From positions 36,692,026-36,756,025 of the forward strand of contig CM053029.1 of NCBI GenBank assembly GCA_028564925.1: a stretch of 64,000 bases of DNA, written 5' to 3'. How positions within the stretch are numbered: position 1 is the stretch's first letter; every line of letters begins with the position of its first letter. The position numbers and the translations under genes were made by a program. Shown piece by piece: positions 32,882 through 45,316 of the stretch. The notes under the pieces were generated by a model that saw only the letters and a program-made list of their open reading frames with translations, was not told the origin of the DNA and ran no database searches. The DNA comes from Lithobates sylvaticus (lineage: Eukaryota; Chordata; Amphibia; Anura; Ranidae).

Positions 32882-33174
32882 GCGCGCACCTGCAATCTCA
32901 CATGCACGGACCGACTTACAAGTACGTCGGTTCACACAGGAGAGCCGTCCTGCCGCTGTATAAATACGGTAGCTAGTCGGCAAGTGGTTAAATGAAAAAA
33001 GGCCACCCATATGGCCCCTCAGACTATATGCCTCATTACACCTAGTGACCTGTATTTAAAATAGGGAAACAGAGTAAAGGGCCTATCTATGAGCATCAGG
33101 GGACAATAACCAGTTGCTTACATATTAAGGACCATATATACAATTAGCATTTATAAATGTTCAGCCATATAAAC

Positions 33175-36100
33175 ATAACAAAAACAAAAACACAAAACCC
33201 CCACACAACATATAAACACACATGCGTGGCATGTTCACCAATGCCAGGAGCTTGGTGGACAAGATGGGTGAACTAGAGATACTGTTGTACGGGGAGGATT
33301 TGGATTTTTTGTGAATTTCAGAGACCTGGTTCAACAGCTCTCATGATTGGCTGGCAACCATTGAAGGGTATTCCCTTGATCGCACTGATAGAGAGGGTAA
33401 AAAAGGGGGAGGGATATGCCTATATATCAAGAATAATGTACAAGTGAATGTGAGAGATGATATCACTAAGGGAGCTAGGGAGGAGGTGGAATCCTTATGG
33501 GTAGAGCTCCAAAGGGATGAAGCTAAGAGGAAAATAATACTGGGAGTATGCTATAGGCCCCCAAACCTGAGGGAGGAGGGGGAGGCAGACCTCCTATCAC
33601 AATTTGGATTAGCAGCAAGGATGGGAAGTGTTATCATAATGGGGGATTTTAATTATCCAGACATAGACTGGGTGGAGGGAACCACGCATTAGTCTAAGGC
33701 TCGCCAGTTCCTAAATGTCTTGCAGGACAATTTCATGGGTCAGATGGTAGAGGCACCAACTAGAAATAAAGCACTACTAGATCTACTGATTACCAACAAT
33801 ACAGACCTGATCAGGGATGTGGAAATACAGGGCAATTCAGGAAACAGCGATCACAGGTCAATTGGCTTCAATATAAATCATACAAATAGGAAACATAAGG
33901 GAAATACAAAGACACTGAATTTCAAAAGAGCCAACTTCCCTAAACTATGAACCTTGCTAGAAGATATAAATTGGGATACAATTTAAGGATCATCATCAGC
34001 ATTCAAACTTTATAAAGAATGCAATAAGAAATGTAAGGATGCAATTAGGGCAGATAAGATAGAACACGAAAGACACATAGAGGATGAGAGCAAAAAACAT
34101 CCCAAGAAATTCAAGTAAATCCCAAGTATATAAACAGTGAAAAAGGGAGGACAGACCATATTGGCCCCATAAAGAATGAGGAAGGACATCTGGTTACAAA
34201 GGATGGGGAGATGGCAAAGGAATTTAATTTATTCTTCTCCTCAGTCTTCACAAGGGAATCGGGGGGCTTCAGTAACCAAAACTGCAGTGTTTATCCTCAT
34301 GACACATCACAGGAAGCATCCTCATGGCTGACAGAGGACAGAATTAGAATTAGACTTGGGAAATTTCACATTAATAAATCACCGGGACCGGATGGCTTGC
34401 ACCCGAGGGTACTAAGGGAACTTTGTAATTTGCCAGACCATTGTTCCTAATTTTTACTAACAGTCTACTGACTGGAATGGTACAAGTGGATTGGAGAAAA
34501 GACAATGTAGAACCAATATTTAAAAAGGGCCCAAAATACATCCCTGGGAATTACAGACCAGTTAGCCTAACATTAATAGTATGCAAGCTCTTGGAGGGGA
34601 TTATATACAAGATTTTAGTAATGAAAACTGTATCATTAGCAGTAATCAGCATGGATTCATGAAGAATCGTTCTTGTCAAACCAATCTTTTAACCTTCTAT
34701 GAGTAGGTGAGTTCCATCTAGATAAAGGAAGGCCCGTAGTTGTGGTGTATCTGGATTTTGCAAAAGCATTTGACACAGTTCCCCATAAACGTTTACTGTA
34801 CAAAATAAGGTTCGTTGGCATGGACCATAGGGTGAGTAAATTGGAAACTGGCTACAAGGGCTGATAAATGGGGAATACTCAGAATTGTCAGGGGTGGGTA
34901 GTGGGGTCCCGCAGGGTTCTGTGCTGGGACCAATCCTCTTTAATTTATTCATAAACGACCTGGAGGATGGGGTAAACAGTTCAATCTCTGTATTTGCGGA
35001 CAATACTAAGCTAAGCAGGGCAATAACTTCTCCGCAGGATGTGGATACCTTGCAAGAAGGTCTGAACAAATTAATAGGGTCGGAAACTACATGGAAAATT
35101 AGGTTTAATGTAGAAAATTTTTAAATAATGCACTTGGGTGGCAGAAATATGAATGCAATCTATACACCTGGGGATAGAACCCCTGGAGGAATCTTGGTTG
35201 AAAAAGGGTCAGGGGGTCCTAGTAGATGATAGGCTCAGCAATGGCATGCATTAAAAAAGGGATTAACTCCAGAGATAAAATGATAATTCTCCCACTCTAC
35301 AAGACTCTGGTCCAGCCGCACCTGGAGTATGCTTTCCAGTTCTGGGCACCAGTCCTCAGGAAGGATGTACTGGAAATGGAGCGAGTACAAAGAAGGGCAA
35401 CAAAGCTAATAAAGGGTCTGGAGGATATTAGTTATGAAGAAAGGTTGTGAGCACTGAACTTATTCTCTCTGGAGAAGAGACGTTTGAGAGGGGATATGAT
35501 TTAAATTTACAAATACCGTACTGGTGATCCAACAATAGGGATAAAACTTTTCACGGAAGGGAGTTTAACAAGACACTCATTAAAATGAGTGAAAAGAGGT
35601 TTAACCTTAAACTACATAGAGCGTTCTTTACTGTTAAGCCCCATACACACGGTCGGACTTTTTCATGGATTCTGTCCAATCGGACAATGTTGTTGAAAAA
35701 TCAGAACGTGTGTATGCACCATCGGACAGTGTACGTCGGATTGTCCGACGGACAAAGTCTTATCTCCTGCTGGAAAGATTTGCCGACAACACGGTCCGAT
35801 CACACCAAATCCGATCGTGTGTACGGTTGTCCGGCCGGACAAAGTGCTACGCATGCTCAGATCACATTACAAGACCAAAGCTATTGGCTACTAGCCTCTA
35901 CGTAGTCCCGTTGTAGGCAACAAACGTCACCACGTTCAGAATGATCGGATTTTCCGACAACTTTGTCCGACCGTGTGTATGCAAAACCAACATCAGACAA
36001 AGTATGACGGACAGGATCCGACCGACCTGGTCCGCGGATTGTCCGACCGTGTGTATGGGGCTTTAGAGTGGTAAGGATGTGGAATTCCCTTCCACAGGCG

Positions 36101-36267
36101 GTGGTCTCAGCAGGAGGCATCGATAGTTTAAAAAAACTATTAGATAAGCACCTGAACGACCGCAACATACAGGGATATACAATGTAATACTGACATATAA
36201 TCACACACATAGGTTGAACTTGATGGACTTGTGTCTTTTTTCAACCTCACCTACTATGTAACTATAT
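33175..36267 (+). mobile_element. CR1/L2-like LINE ORF2, long but decayed
   Basis: An endonuclease-RT LINE of the CR1/L2 group. Endonuclease motifs are FTNARSLVDKMGELE (33232), ISETWF, GGGICLYIK, GVCYRPP (33544), MGDFNYPDIDW (33640) and SDHRSIGF (33850). RT motifs are KSPGPDGLHPRVLREL (34376), YRPVSL, VVYLDFAKAFDTVPH (34742), SGVPQGSVLGPILFNLFIND (34899) and FADNTKL, where FADD is expected. After the RT comes LPLYKTLVQPHLEYAFQFW (35288). The 3' tail near 36210-36265 (CTTGATGGACTTGTGTC, then TTTTTTCAACCTCAC) is typical of the group. Several stops and frameshifts occur, so it is dead. A MITE splits it at 35637. Confidence 0.92.
35637..36062. mobile_element. MITE with perfect long TIRs, TTA target duplication
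   Basis: The ends AGCCCCATACACACGGTCGG and their exact inverse are flanked by TTA at 35634-35636 and 36063-36065. The LINE sequence reads on across the site. A 3-bp TWA duplication suggests PIF/Harbinger, though the terminal bases are not the classic ones. The interior is full of GTCCGAC/GTCGGAC motifs. Confidence 0.88.
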
Positions 36268-36275
36268 GTAATCAT

Positions 36276-37789
36276 TAGAGTTGAGCGGACACCTGGATGT
36301 TCGGGTTCGGCAGGTTCGGCCGAACTTCAGAAAACAGTTTGGGTTCAGGAGCGAACTTGACCCGAACTTGACCCCGAACACCGAACCCCATTGAAGTCAA
36401 TGGGGACCCGAACGGCTATAATAAAGTGTCGGCTCCCGTCCCCCTTTATACAGAGAACAGTCATTGAAGTCATTTATTTTTAAAAAGTTAGTCATAAAAA
36501 GTGTTTGGGGACCTTGGTCCTGCCCCAGGGGACATGTATCAATGCAAAAAAACTTTTAAAAACGGCCGTTTTTTTCGGGAGCAGTGATTTTAAAAATGAT
36601 TAAAGTGAAACAATAAAAGTGTAATATTCCTTTAAATTTCGTACCTGGGGGGTGTCTATAGTATGCATGTAAAGGGGTGCATGTTTCCAGTGCTTAGAAC
36701 TGTCTCTGCAAAAAGTGTCATTTTTGCAGAAAAGAAAGCTATTTAAAATCACTCGCGGCTATATGAATTGTCGGCTCCCGTAATACAGAGAACAGTCATT
36801 CATTGAAAGTCATTGATAAAAAAAAGTCATTTATAAAAAAAAAAAAAAAAAAAAGCGTAGGGGTCCCCCCAAATTCAATAACCAGGCCCTTCAGGTCTGG
36901 GATGGATATTAAGGGGGATCCCAGCCAAAAAAAAATATATAAATGGCGTAGGGTCCCCCTCAAAATCCATACCAGACCCTTGAGGTCTGGGATGGATTTT
37001 AAGGGGAAACCCTGCCAAAAAAAATGGTGTGAGGTCCCCCTCAAAATCCATACCAGACCCTTATCCGAGCACGCAACCTGGCAGGCCGCAGGAAAAGAGG
37101 GGGGATGAGAGCAGCCCCCCCTCCCGCCTGAACCGTACCAGGCCACATGCCCTCAACATTGGGAGGATGCTTTGGGGGTCTAAGACCCCCAAAGCCTCTT
37201 GTCCCCATGTTGATGAGGACAAGGGCCTCATCCCCACAACCGTGCCCGCTGGTTGTGGGGGTCTGCGGGGACCCCCAGATCCAGCCCCCCCCCCTGTGTG
37301 AAATGGTAAGGGCCTACCATTTCACCAAAAAAGTGTCAAAAATGGTAAAAATGACAGGAGACGGTCTTTGACAAATCCTTTATTAAAATCTTCTTTCTTC
37401 TGGTCTTCCTTTCTTCATCTTCTCCTTCCGGCATCTTCTTCTTCCATCTTCTTCTTCCTCCGATCCGCTCCTTCTTGGCCTTCTCGTCCAGCATCAGTGT
37501 CTCTTCTGGGCCGCTCCGGTATCTTCTTCCACGGCGTCGGTCTCTGAGGCTTCTCTCCGGTATCTTCTTCCAGGGCGTCGGTCTGTTCTTGGGCCACTCC
37601 TCGCAATGGGAGGCTCCCGGTGTGTGAGGCTTCGCTTGGGCTGACAGTTCTTTTATAACGGAGGGCGGGGCCACCTGGTAACCCCGCCCCCCCTCTGACG
37701 CATGGGAACGTCATGGGGACTTCCCTATGGCTTTCCCCGTGAAGTCCGGTACGGACCCGAACTTTACAGTTCGGGTTCGCTCAACCCTA
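36276..37789. mobile_element. Ac-like non-autonomous hAT element, 1514 bp
   Basis: The ends TAGAGTTGAGCGGAC and the inverse of GTTCGCTCAACCCTA are flanked by a perfect 8-bp TSD GTAATCAT (36268-36275 and 37790-37797). It was inserted at the LINE 3' end. The left 490 bases match, in reverse, the right 510 bases of the 15-kb hAT-Ac element (GGGCAGTACC/CCTGCCCCAGGGGACAT, TTTTTTCGGGAGCAGTGATT). The right half has CCATACCAGACCCTT, CACATGCCCTCAACATTGGG and purine/pyrimidine-rich blocks. No transposase. Confidence 0.93.
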
Positions 37790-37899
37790 GTAATCATATC
37801 TCCCTGTTTGACACTCCCTAGACCTATTTGTGTCCTCCCCTCATTCTGCGACTGACCTATCCAGGACTGACTGACAGTTCTGGTATGAATGTTGAGGAG

Positions 37900-39216
37900 A
37901 ACCTAATACAAGAAAAAAGCAAAAAAAAAGTGAGGTCCCCCCAAATTTTATACCAGACCCTTGTAGCCTAGAATGCATTTTAAGGGGGAACCCAAACCCA
38001 AGCAAAAAAACACATATAATGCATAGGGGAACCCAAAATCCATACCCAAAATCCCAAAATAGAGCATACAGCCTCCCTCCTGAACTACACCAAGCCACAT
38101 ACCCTCAACATGGGATACCCAGATCCCGCCCCCCCCATGTGAATGAGTATGGGGTACATAGTATCCCTACCCATTCAAAAAGTTATAAACACAAGAGACA
38201 GTTTTTGGCAAATCCTTTATTAAAAAATAAAAAAATAGCATCACTCAATGTAAATTCATTGTCAATCACACCGCCTGCTGGACCCGAAAAATAGAAAAAA
38301 TTAAAAACGCTCCTGCCTCCCACCAACTGCCTCCTCTCCGCTTTAACATTTCTTATATAGGTAAGGGGCAGGGCCACCTAGCTACATCACCTGGGGGCCC
38401 CACCCCCATGTGACATCACATGCCCAGCATGCACCAGTCCGTGATGTCAGAAGGGTCCCATTTTGGTGAATGGGTAGGGGTACTATGTGCCCAATACTTA
38501 TTCACATAGGGGGTGCCGGGATCTAGGGGCCTCCTTGTTAAAGGGTGCTTTCAGATTCTGATAAGCCCCCCACCCACAGACCCTGACAACCACAGCCCAA
38601 GGTTGTCGGGAAGAGGACCTTGTCCCCACCGACATGCAAACAAGGTGCTTTGGGGGTGGGGGGGGGCAGAGCACTCTCCGCCTAAAAGCATCCACCCCCT
38701 ATGTTGAGGTCATGTGGCCTGGTATGGCTCAGGAGGTAGGGCGCTCACTCGCCCCCCCCCCCCCCCTTTCCTGACCTGCCAGGCTGCATGCCATTTTTTT
38801 TTTTCATCTTGGCATGGGGTTCCCCTCCAAATCCATACCAGACAAGAAGTATGGACTGGGGGCATGCCTCATCGTTTTTTTTCTTTATTTTTCAAACTGC
38901 ACTTTTTTTTTATTGTTCAGCTGTCAGCAGGGAAACCCATTGACAGCTGATGACTAATCAGTTGTTAAGGACGCGGCGGCCGAATTTCTGCTCCCGCTCC
39001 TTTCTGCCCCCACTCCTTAACCACCAGCATACACTGCACCCTGATTGGGCAAAGCTTTGCCTAATCAGGGCGCAAAATGCACTGTGCAGCACTCAGTGCA
39101 TTGCAGGGTGTTTGTTGGGGCAAACACTCTGCAAATTCAGGTGTTCACAAAATGGCCAACTGGGCAAATGTTCGGCCCGAACTGATGCTCGGGCCGAACC
39201 GTTCAGCCATCCCTAG
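37900..39216. mobile_element. Ac-like non-autonomous hAT element, left-truncated
   Basis: It shares the CCATACCAGACCCTT and CCATGTTGA-type interior with 36276-37789. The right end is CCGTTCAGCCATCCCTA (ending 39216), followed by GCTTACAC. No left terminus with a matching TSD is found. Confidence 0.7.
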
Positions 39217-39223
39217 CTTACAC

Positions 39224-39771
39224 GAAAAGGAATAAAGAAAAGAGGGCGCACCAGCCTTGTGCATTATCCTTTGATAAATGTACTATCTACTCACAAGCAT
39301 GAGAAAGAAAAACCTTAATGTAAAAGCCTTCAAGTGGTGGCAATCGGTCTGGTTACAACAGTCTCCAGATGGTGAAGGAGAGGACCACTGCTATCTGACA
39401 TGTTTTGAAGGGATACCTTCTTCCTCAGAGCCTGTGGAAGAAGATATCCCTTCGAAATGTGTCAGATAGCAGTGGTCGTCATCTCCTCTCCTTCACCATC
39501 AGGAGACTGTTGTAACCAGACCGATTTCCACCACTTAAAGGCTTTTACATTGCGTTTTTTCTTTAACATGCTTGTGAGTAGTTTTTAATCTGTTCTTTTA
39601 ATACATTTATCAAAGAATAATGCACAAGGCTGGTGCGACAAGTTTTCTTTATTCCTTTTCTGGACTGCTAGGATACCCCTATCCTTTGAGGGCAGCAAGG
39701 CCTGAAATATTATTTGTCTTGAACTCTAGATCACCTGATCGCCACACTTGTGCGCAAGAGTATTTGTTGCT
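39224..39771. mobile_element. Foldback element between 15-bp direct repeats
   Basis: ATCCCTAGCTTACAC occurs at 39209-39223 and 39772-39786. The inserted 548 bases start GAAAAGGAATAAAGAAAAG, whose inverse ends the right arm at about 39660. The arms (about 200 bases each) meet at a centre near 39430 (CCACTGCTATCTGACA and its inverse). About 110 unpaired bases follow the right arm. A 15-bp duplication is more like target-primed retrotransposition than a hAT event. Confidence 0.75.
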
Positions 39772-39786
39772 ATCCCTAGCTTACAC

Positions 39787-41170
39787 CCATGAGTCCTAAG
39801 GGAGCATAGCACAGTTATAACCAATCCATTATTTATAGTTTTTAACCACTTTCAGACCGGACCAATTTGCAGCCAAAGGACCAGGCCCCTTTTTGCGATT
39901 CGGCACTGCGTCGCTTTAACTGACAATTGCACGGTCGTGCGAGGTGGCTCCCAAACAAAATTGACGTCCTTTTTTTCCCACAAATAGAGCTTTCTTTTGG
40001 TGGTATTTGATCGCCCCTGCGGTTTTTATTTTTTGCGCTATAAAACAAAAATAGAGCGACAATTTTGAAAAAAATGCATTATTTTTTACTTTTTGCTATA
40101 ATAAATATCCCCAAAAAATATATAAAAAAACGTTTTTTTCCTCAGTTTAGGCCGATACGTATTCTTCTACATATTTTTGGTAAAAAAAATTGCAATAAGC
40201 GATTATTGATCGGTTTGTGCAGAAGTTATAGCGTTTACAAGATAGGGGATAGTTTTATAGCATTTTTATTAATATTTTTTTTTTATTAGTAATGGCGGCG
40301 ATCTGCGATTTTTTTTTTTTTGTGACTGCGACATTATGGCGGACACATCGGACATTTTTGACACATTTTTGGGACCATTGTCATTTATACAGCAATCAAT
40401 GCTATTTAAATGCATTGATTCCTGTATAAATGACACTGGCAGTGAAGGGGTTAACCACAAGGGGGCAGTGTAAGGGTTAAGTATGCCTAGGGGTGTGTTT
40501 TCTTACTGTGGGGGGGCGTGGCTGTCAGCTAGTGAATGCTGATCTCTGCTCCAATCACAGGGAGCAGAGATCGGCGTCACTAGTTGCTAGGCAGAACGGG
40601 GAGATGCTGTTTATCTCGGCATCTCCCCGTTCAGCCTTCCCGTGAGACGATTGCGGCGATCGAGTCTGCGGGGACCGCGACCGGACTCACAGGGCTCCCG
40701 ATGGCACGGACAGGCATTAAGGAGGGACTTATATAAACGCTCTCCTGCCTGTACGTGCCATTCTGCCGACGTATATCGTCGTGCACCGGTCGGCAAGTGG
40801 TTAAAGACACCTTACTAATTGGAATAATACCAACTGATTGGCTTGGAGCCAATGTGGTACCAATTTGCAAAAAAGAATTGCAATGTATAACAGGAAGCTA
40901 CACACCAACAAGCCTCAAGTCCTCACATCAATAGTACATAAGGTATTTGAGGGAATGGCAAGGGATGCTATACAGAAATTTGTCAATAAGTATCATAAGT
41001 GACAACCATCATGGTTTTATGTCAAGTCAAGTCTTGTCAGACCAACCTGTTATTCTATGAGGAAGTAATTGAGAAATTGGACAATGAAAGTCCAGTAGAC
41101 TTTGTTTATCTAGATTTTACTAAAGAATTTGATACTGTACCTAATGAACATGGATAGGAAACTGGTTACA
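39787..41170 (+). pseudogene. CR1/L2-like LINE 2, first two pieces (split by a TTAA element)
   Basis: 39780-39841 and 40805-41165 read as RT: ITNPLFIVFKDTLLIGIIP, then WLGANVVPICKKE across the inserted TTAA element, and later VYLDFTKEFDTVP (41106). The pattern L-x-x-x-F-K-D-x-x-x-x-x-x-I-P-x-D-W-x-x-A-N-V-V-P-I is that of CR1/L2 RTs. Several stops are present. The LINE continues at 45503. Confidence 0.85.
39846..40800. mobile_element. TTAA-flanked (piggyBac-like) element copy 3, 955 bp, complete
   Basis: The ends CCACTTTCAGACCGG and the inverse of CCGGTCGGCAAGTGG are flanked by TTAA at 39842-39845 and 40801-40804. It is the cleanest copy of the family also seen at 12271 and 30299. No coding capacity. 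It sits inside CR1/L2-like LINE 2, whose reading continues on both sides. Confidence 0.92.
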
Positions 41171-42538
41171 AAAATGGGTCCAGAGAGTAGTGATAAAAAG
41201 TAATTTAAAAGTACTCACGGCTATAATGAATTGTCCGTCCTGGCAATAGACATAAAGTTCATTGATAAAAACAGCATGGGATTCCCCCACAGGGGAACCC
41301 CTAACCCAAATAAAAAAAAAATATGTGTGGGGGTGCCCCCAAATTCCATACCAGGCCCTTCAGGTCTGGTATGTATTTTAAGGGGAACCCCGCGCCAAAA
41401 TGTAAAAAAAAATGGCGTGGGGTCCCCCCAAAAATCCACACCAGAACTTTATCTGAGCACCCCCCCGTCCTGAACCGTACCAGGTCACATGCCCTCAACA
41501 TTGGGAGGGTGCTTTGGGGTAGCCCCCCAAAGCACCTTGTCCCCATGTTGATGGGGAGAAGGGCCTCATCCCCACAACCCTTGCCCAGTGGTTGTGGGGG
41601 TCTGCAGGCAGGGGGCTTATCGGAATCCAGAAGCCCCCTTTGGGGGACCCTTTAGGGGACCCAGATCCCGGCCCCCCCTGTGTGAAATGGTAACAAGGTA
41701 CAAATGTACCACTACCATTTCACAAAAAATATGTGAAAATGGTAAAAAAAAAGACAATACACGTCCTTTATTAAAAAAATAAAAAAATAAAACTGTCTGA
41801 CAAAGTCTTCTTCTCTCGCTCTGACGGACCGAAAAAGGAAAAAAAAAAAAAGCCACAAGCAGCCTATGGAGGCAGATCGTAGGCGGCGTGTGGCTTTTTT
41901 TTTCGGTCCGTCGGAGCGAGAGAAGAAGAAGACTTTGTGGGACAGTTTTATTTTTTTTAATAAAGGACTTTGTCCCAAGCCGTGTCTTGTGTTTTTTTTA
42001 CCATTTTCATACATTCTTTCCTAATGTTGAGAGCATGTGGCCTGGTACGGTTCAGGAGGGGGCGCTCTCTCATCCCCCACTCTTTTCCTGAGGTCCACCA
42101 GGTTGCGTGCTCGGATAAGGGTCTGATATGGATTTTTGGGGGGACCCCCCACCATTTTTTTTTTAAATGGTGCGGGGTTCCCCTGTGGGGGAATACCATG
42201 TAGTTTTTATCAATGAACTTTTATGTGTATTGCCAGGACCGACAATTCATTATAGCCGCGAGTACTTTTAAATGACTTTTTTTCCTTTAGAAATGTAATT
42301 TTGCTCTCGGACTGTTCTAAATAGGGGAAACATGCGCCACCTTACAGGCATACTATAGACACCCCCCAGGTACGAAATTTAAAGGAATATTTCATTGTAT
42401 TGTTTCACTTTAAGCATTATTAAAATCACTGCTCCCGAAAAAAAAATGGTAGGTTTTAAAACTTTTTTTTGCATTGATACATGTCCCCTGGGGCAGGACT
42501 CAGGTCCCAAAACACTTTTTATGACAATTAGACATGTG

Positions 42539-45316
42539 CGATTAGTTTCGTACGAATTCGTAATTCATACGAATTTTTCGAAATTCGTACGAATTTACGA
42601 ATCCGTAGTATGAATTTTTTCGAATACGAATTCCGTACGGAATACGAAATTCCGTTTACGAATTTTGTCACCAAATTATTCGAATCTGACTACCAAATAT
42701 CGAATTTCAACTAATATGAAATTAATTATTATAGCGGATATAACGAATGATTCAAATGAATTTGAATGATTCGAATGACAAAGTGTCATTTTTGCAGGAA
42801 AAATTCCGTTTACGAATTTCAGCTCCAAATTATTCGAATCAAACTACCAATATCGAATTTCAACTAATTCGAAAGAAATTATTATAGCGGATATAACGAA
42901 TGATTCAAATGAATTCGAATGATTCGAATGACAAAGTCATTTTTGCAGGAAAAAAAGCTATTTAAAATCACTCGCGGCTATTGCCGGCTAATGAATTGTC
43001 GGCTCCGTAACACAGAGAACAGTCATTCATTGATTAAAAAAAAAAAAAAGCGTGGGGGTCCCCCAAATTAAATAACCAGGCCCTTCAGGTCTGCTATTGA
43101 TATTAAGGGGTACCCCAGCTAAAAAAAAAATTGCATGGGGTCCCCCTTAAATATCCATACCAGACCCTTCAGGTCTGGGATGGATTTTAAGGGGAACCCC
43201 GGCCCCCCTCAAAATCCATACCAGACCCTTTATCCGAGCACGCAACCTGGCAGGCCACAGGAAAAGAGGGGGGACGAGAGCGCCCCCCCTGAACCGTACC
43301 AGGCCACATGCCCTCAACATTGGGAGGGTGCTTTGGGGGTCTGAGACCCCCAAAGCACCTTGTCCCCATGTTGATGGGGACAAGGGCCTCATCCCCACAA
43401 CCCTGGCCATTGGTTGTGGGGGTCTGCGGGCGGGGGGCTTATCAGAATCTGGAAGCCCCCTTTAACAAGGAGACCCCCAGATCCCGGCCCCCCCCTGTGT
43501 GAAATGGTAAGGGGGTACAAAAGTACCCCTACCATTTCACCAAAAAAGTGTCAAAAATGGTAAAAATGACAGGAGACGGTCTTTGACAATTCCTTTATTA
43601 AAATCTTCTTTCTTCTTTCTTCTGGTCTTCCTTTCTTCATCCTTCGGTTTCTTCATCTTCTCCTTCCGGAATCTTCTTCCATCTTCTTTAATCCTCTTCT
43701 TCCTCCGATCCGCTTCTTCTTCCTCCGGTCTTCTCATCCGGCATCTTCTTTCATGGCGTCGGCGTCTGTTCTTCTGTCGGGCCGCTCCTCACAATGGGAG
43801 GCTCCCGCTGTGTGAGGCTTCGCTCTGTCTGACAGGTCTTTTATAACGGAGGGCACCTGGTGACCCCGCCCCCCTCTGACGCACGGGGACGTCGTGGGGA
43901 CTTCCCTATGGCTTTCCCCATGACGTCAGAGGGGGGCGGGGTCACCAGGTGCCCTCCGTGAGAACCCCAAAGCACCTTGTCCCCATGTTGATGAGGACAA
44001 GGTCCTCATCCCCACAACCCTTGCCATTGGTTGTGGGGGTCTGCGGGCGGGGGGAAAGCCATAGGGAAGTCCCCATGACGTCCCCGCACGTCAGAGGGGG
44101 GCGGGGTCACCAGGTGCCCTCCGTTATAAAAGACCTGTCAGCCGGAGCGAAGCCTCACACAGCGGGAGCCTCCCATTGCGAGGAGCGGCCCGAGAAGAGA
44201 CGCCGGCGCCATGGAAGAAGATGCCGGACTAGAAGGACGAGAAGACCGGAGGAAGAAGAAGTGGATCGGAGGAAGAAGAATATAGAAGAAGATGCCGGAA
44301 GGAGAAGAAGAAGAAACCGAAGGATGAAGAAAGGAGAAAGAAGATTTTAATAAAGGAATTGTCAAAGACCGTCTCCTGTCATTTTTACCATTTTTGACAC
44401 TTTTATGGTGAAATGGTAGGGGTACTTTTGTACCCCCTTACCATTTCACACAGGGGGGGCGGGATCTGGGGGTCCCCTTGTTAAAGGGGCTTCCAGATTC
44501 CGATAAGCCCCCCGCCCGCAGACCCCTACAACCAATGGCCAGGGTTGTGGGGATGAGGCCCTTGTCCTCATCAACATGGGGACAAGGTGCTTTGGGGGGG
44601 ACCCCAAAGCACCCTCCCAATGTTGAGGGCATGTGGCCTGGTGTGGTTCAGGAGGGAGGGGGGTATGGGGTCTGGTCTGGTATGGATTTTGAGGGGGACC
44701 CCACGCCATTTCGTTTTTTTTTTGGCCGGGGTTCCCCTTAATATCCATACCAGACCTGAAGGGCCTGGTTATTGAATTTGGGGGGACCCCCACGCTTTTT
44801 TTTTTTTATCAATGAATGACTGTTCTCTGTGTTACAGAGCCGACAATTCATTAGCCGCGAGTGATTTTAAATAGCTTTTTTTCCTGCAAAAATGACACTT
44901 TGTGCAGGAACAGTTCTCTATATTAGATATACTGAATCTCGAATTCATTCGAATCATTCGAAGCATTCGTTATATCCGCTATTATAATTTCTTTCATATT
45001 AGTTGAAATTCGATATTTGTAGTTGGATTCGAATTGTTCTCTGTGTTACGGGAACCGACAATTCATTAGCCGCGTTAACGATTCGTAACGATTCGTAACG
45101 ATTCGGAACTTTACTAACGATTCGTAACAATTCAAAATTGTTCTCTGTGTTACGGGAACCGACAATTCATTAGCCGCATTAACGATTCGTAACTTTACTA
45201 ACGATTTGTAACGATTCGAAAAAAAAATGACGATTCGTACACGAATTACGAATTTTTTTATATACGAAATGGAACGGAACGAAACAAAACAAATTTTTTG
45301 ACAGTTCCCATGTCTA
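42539..45316. mobile_element. TAGACATG hAT-like element with large palindrome, 2.78 kb
   Basis: The ends TAGACATG and CATGTCTA are flanked by a perfect 8-bp TSD ATGACAAT (42531-42538 and 45317-45324). Terminal zones are TTCGTACGAATT-type degenerate repeats, as in 12606-13228. The middle (42940-44890) is a foldback captured from, or inserted by, the Ac-like family. Confidence 0.92.
42940..44890. repeat. Near-2-kb inverted repeat, arms about 900 bp
   Basis: TTTAAAATCACTCGCGGCTA (42961) pairs with its inverse near 44855. CCATACCAGACCCTTCAGG, CACATGCCCTCAACATTGGG and TGACAGGAGACGGTCTTTGA blocks pair in order. The centre near 43900-43940 (CGGGGTCACCAGGTGCCCTC) also has its own small palindrome. 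Purine-rich GAAGAAG stretches lie in the right arm and their complement in the left. Confidence 0.85.

Larger units (their letters stand above)
30299..32987. mobile_element. TTAA-flanked (piggyBac-like) element copy 2, 5' truncated, split by a hAT
   Basis: 30300-31106 matches 12330-13700 and 39915-40700 (TAACTGACAATT, GTCGTGCGACGTTG, CCCACAAATAGAGCTTT, TTGGGACCAGTGACATT). It resumes at 32890 after the inserted hAT element and ends GTCGGCAAGTGG plus TTAA (32988-32991). The first 75 or so bases are missing. Confidence 0.85.

Noticed and set aside
37336-37714. Charged open frames of about 100 residues on the minus strand
   Set aside because: Same purine-rich block of an Ac-like non-autonomous element as at 43540-44350; repetitive and non-conserved.
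43537-44350. Lys/Glu/Arg-rich open frames on both strands
   Set aside because: They come from GAAGAAG purine-rich tracts in an inverted repeat; no start context, domain or homology.
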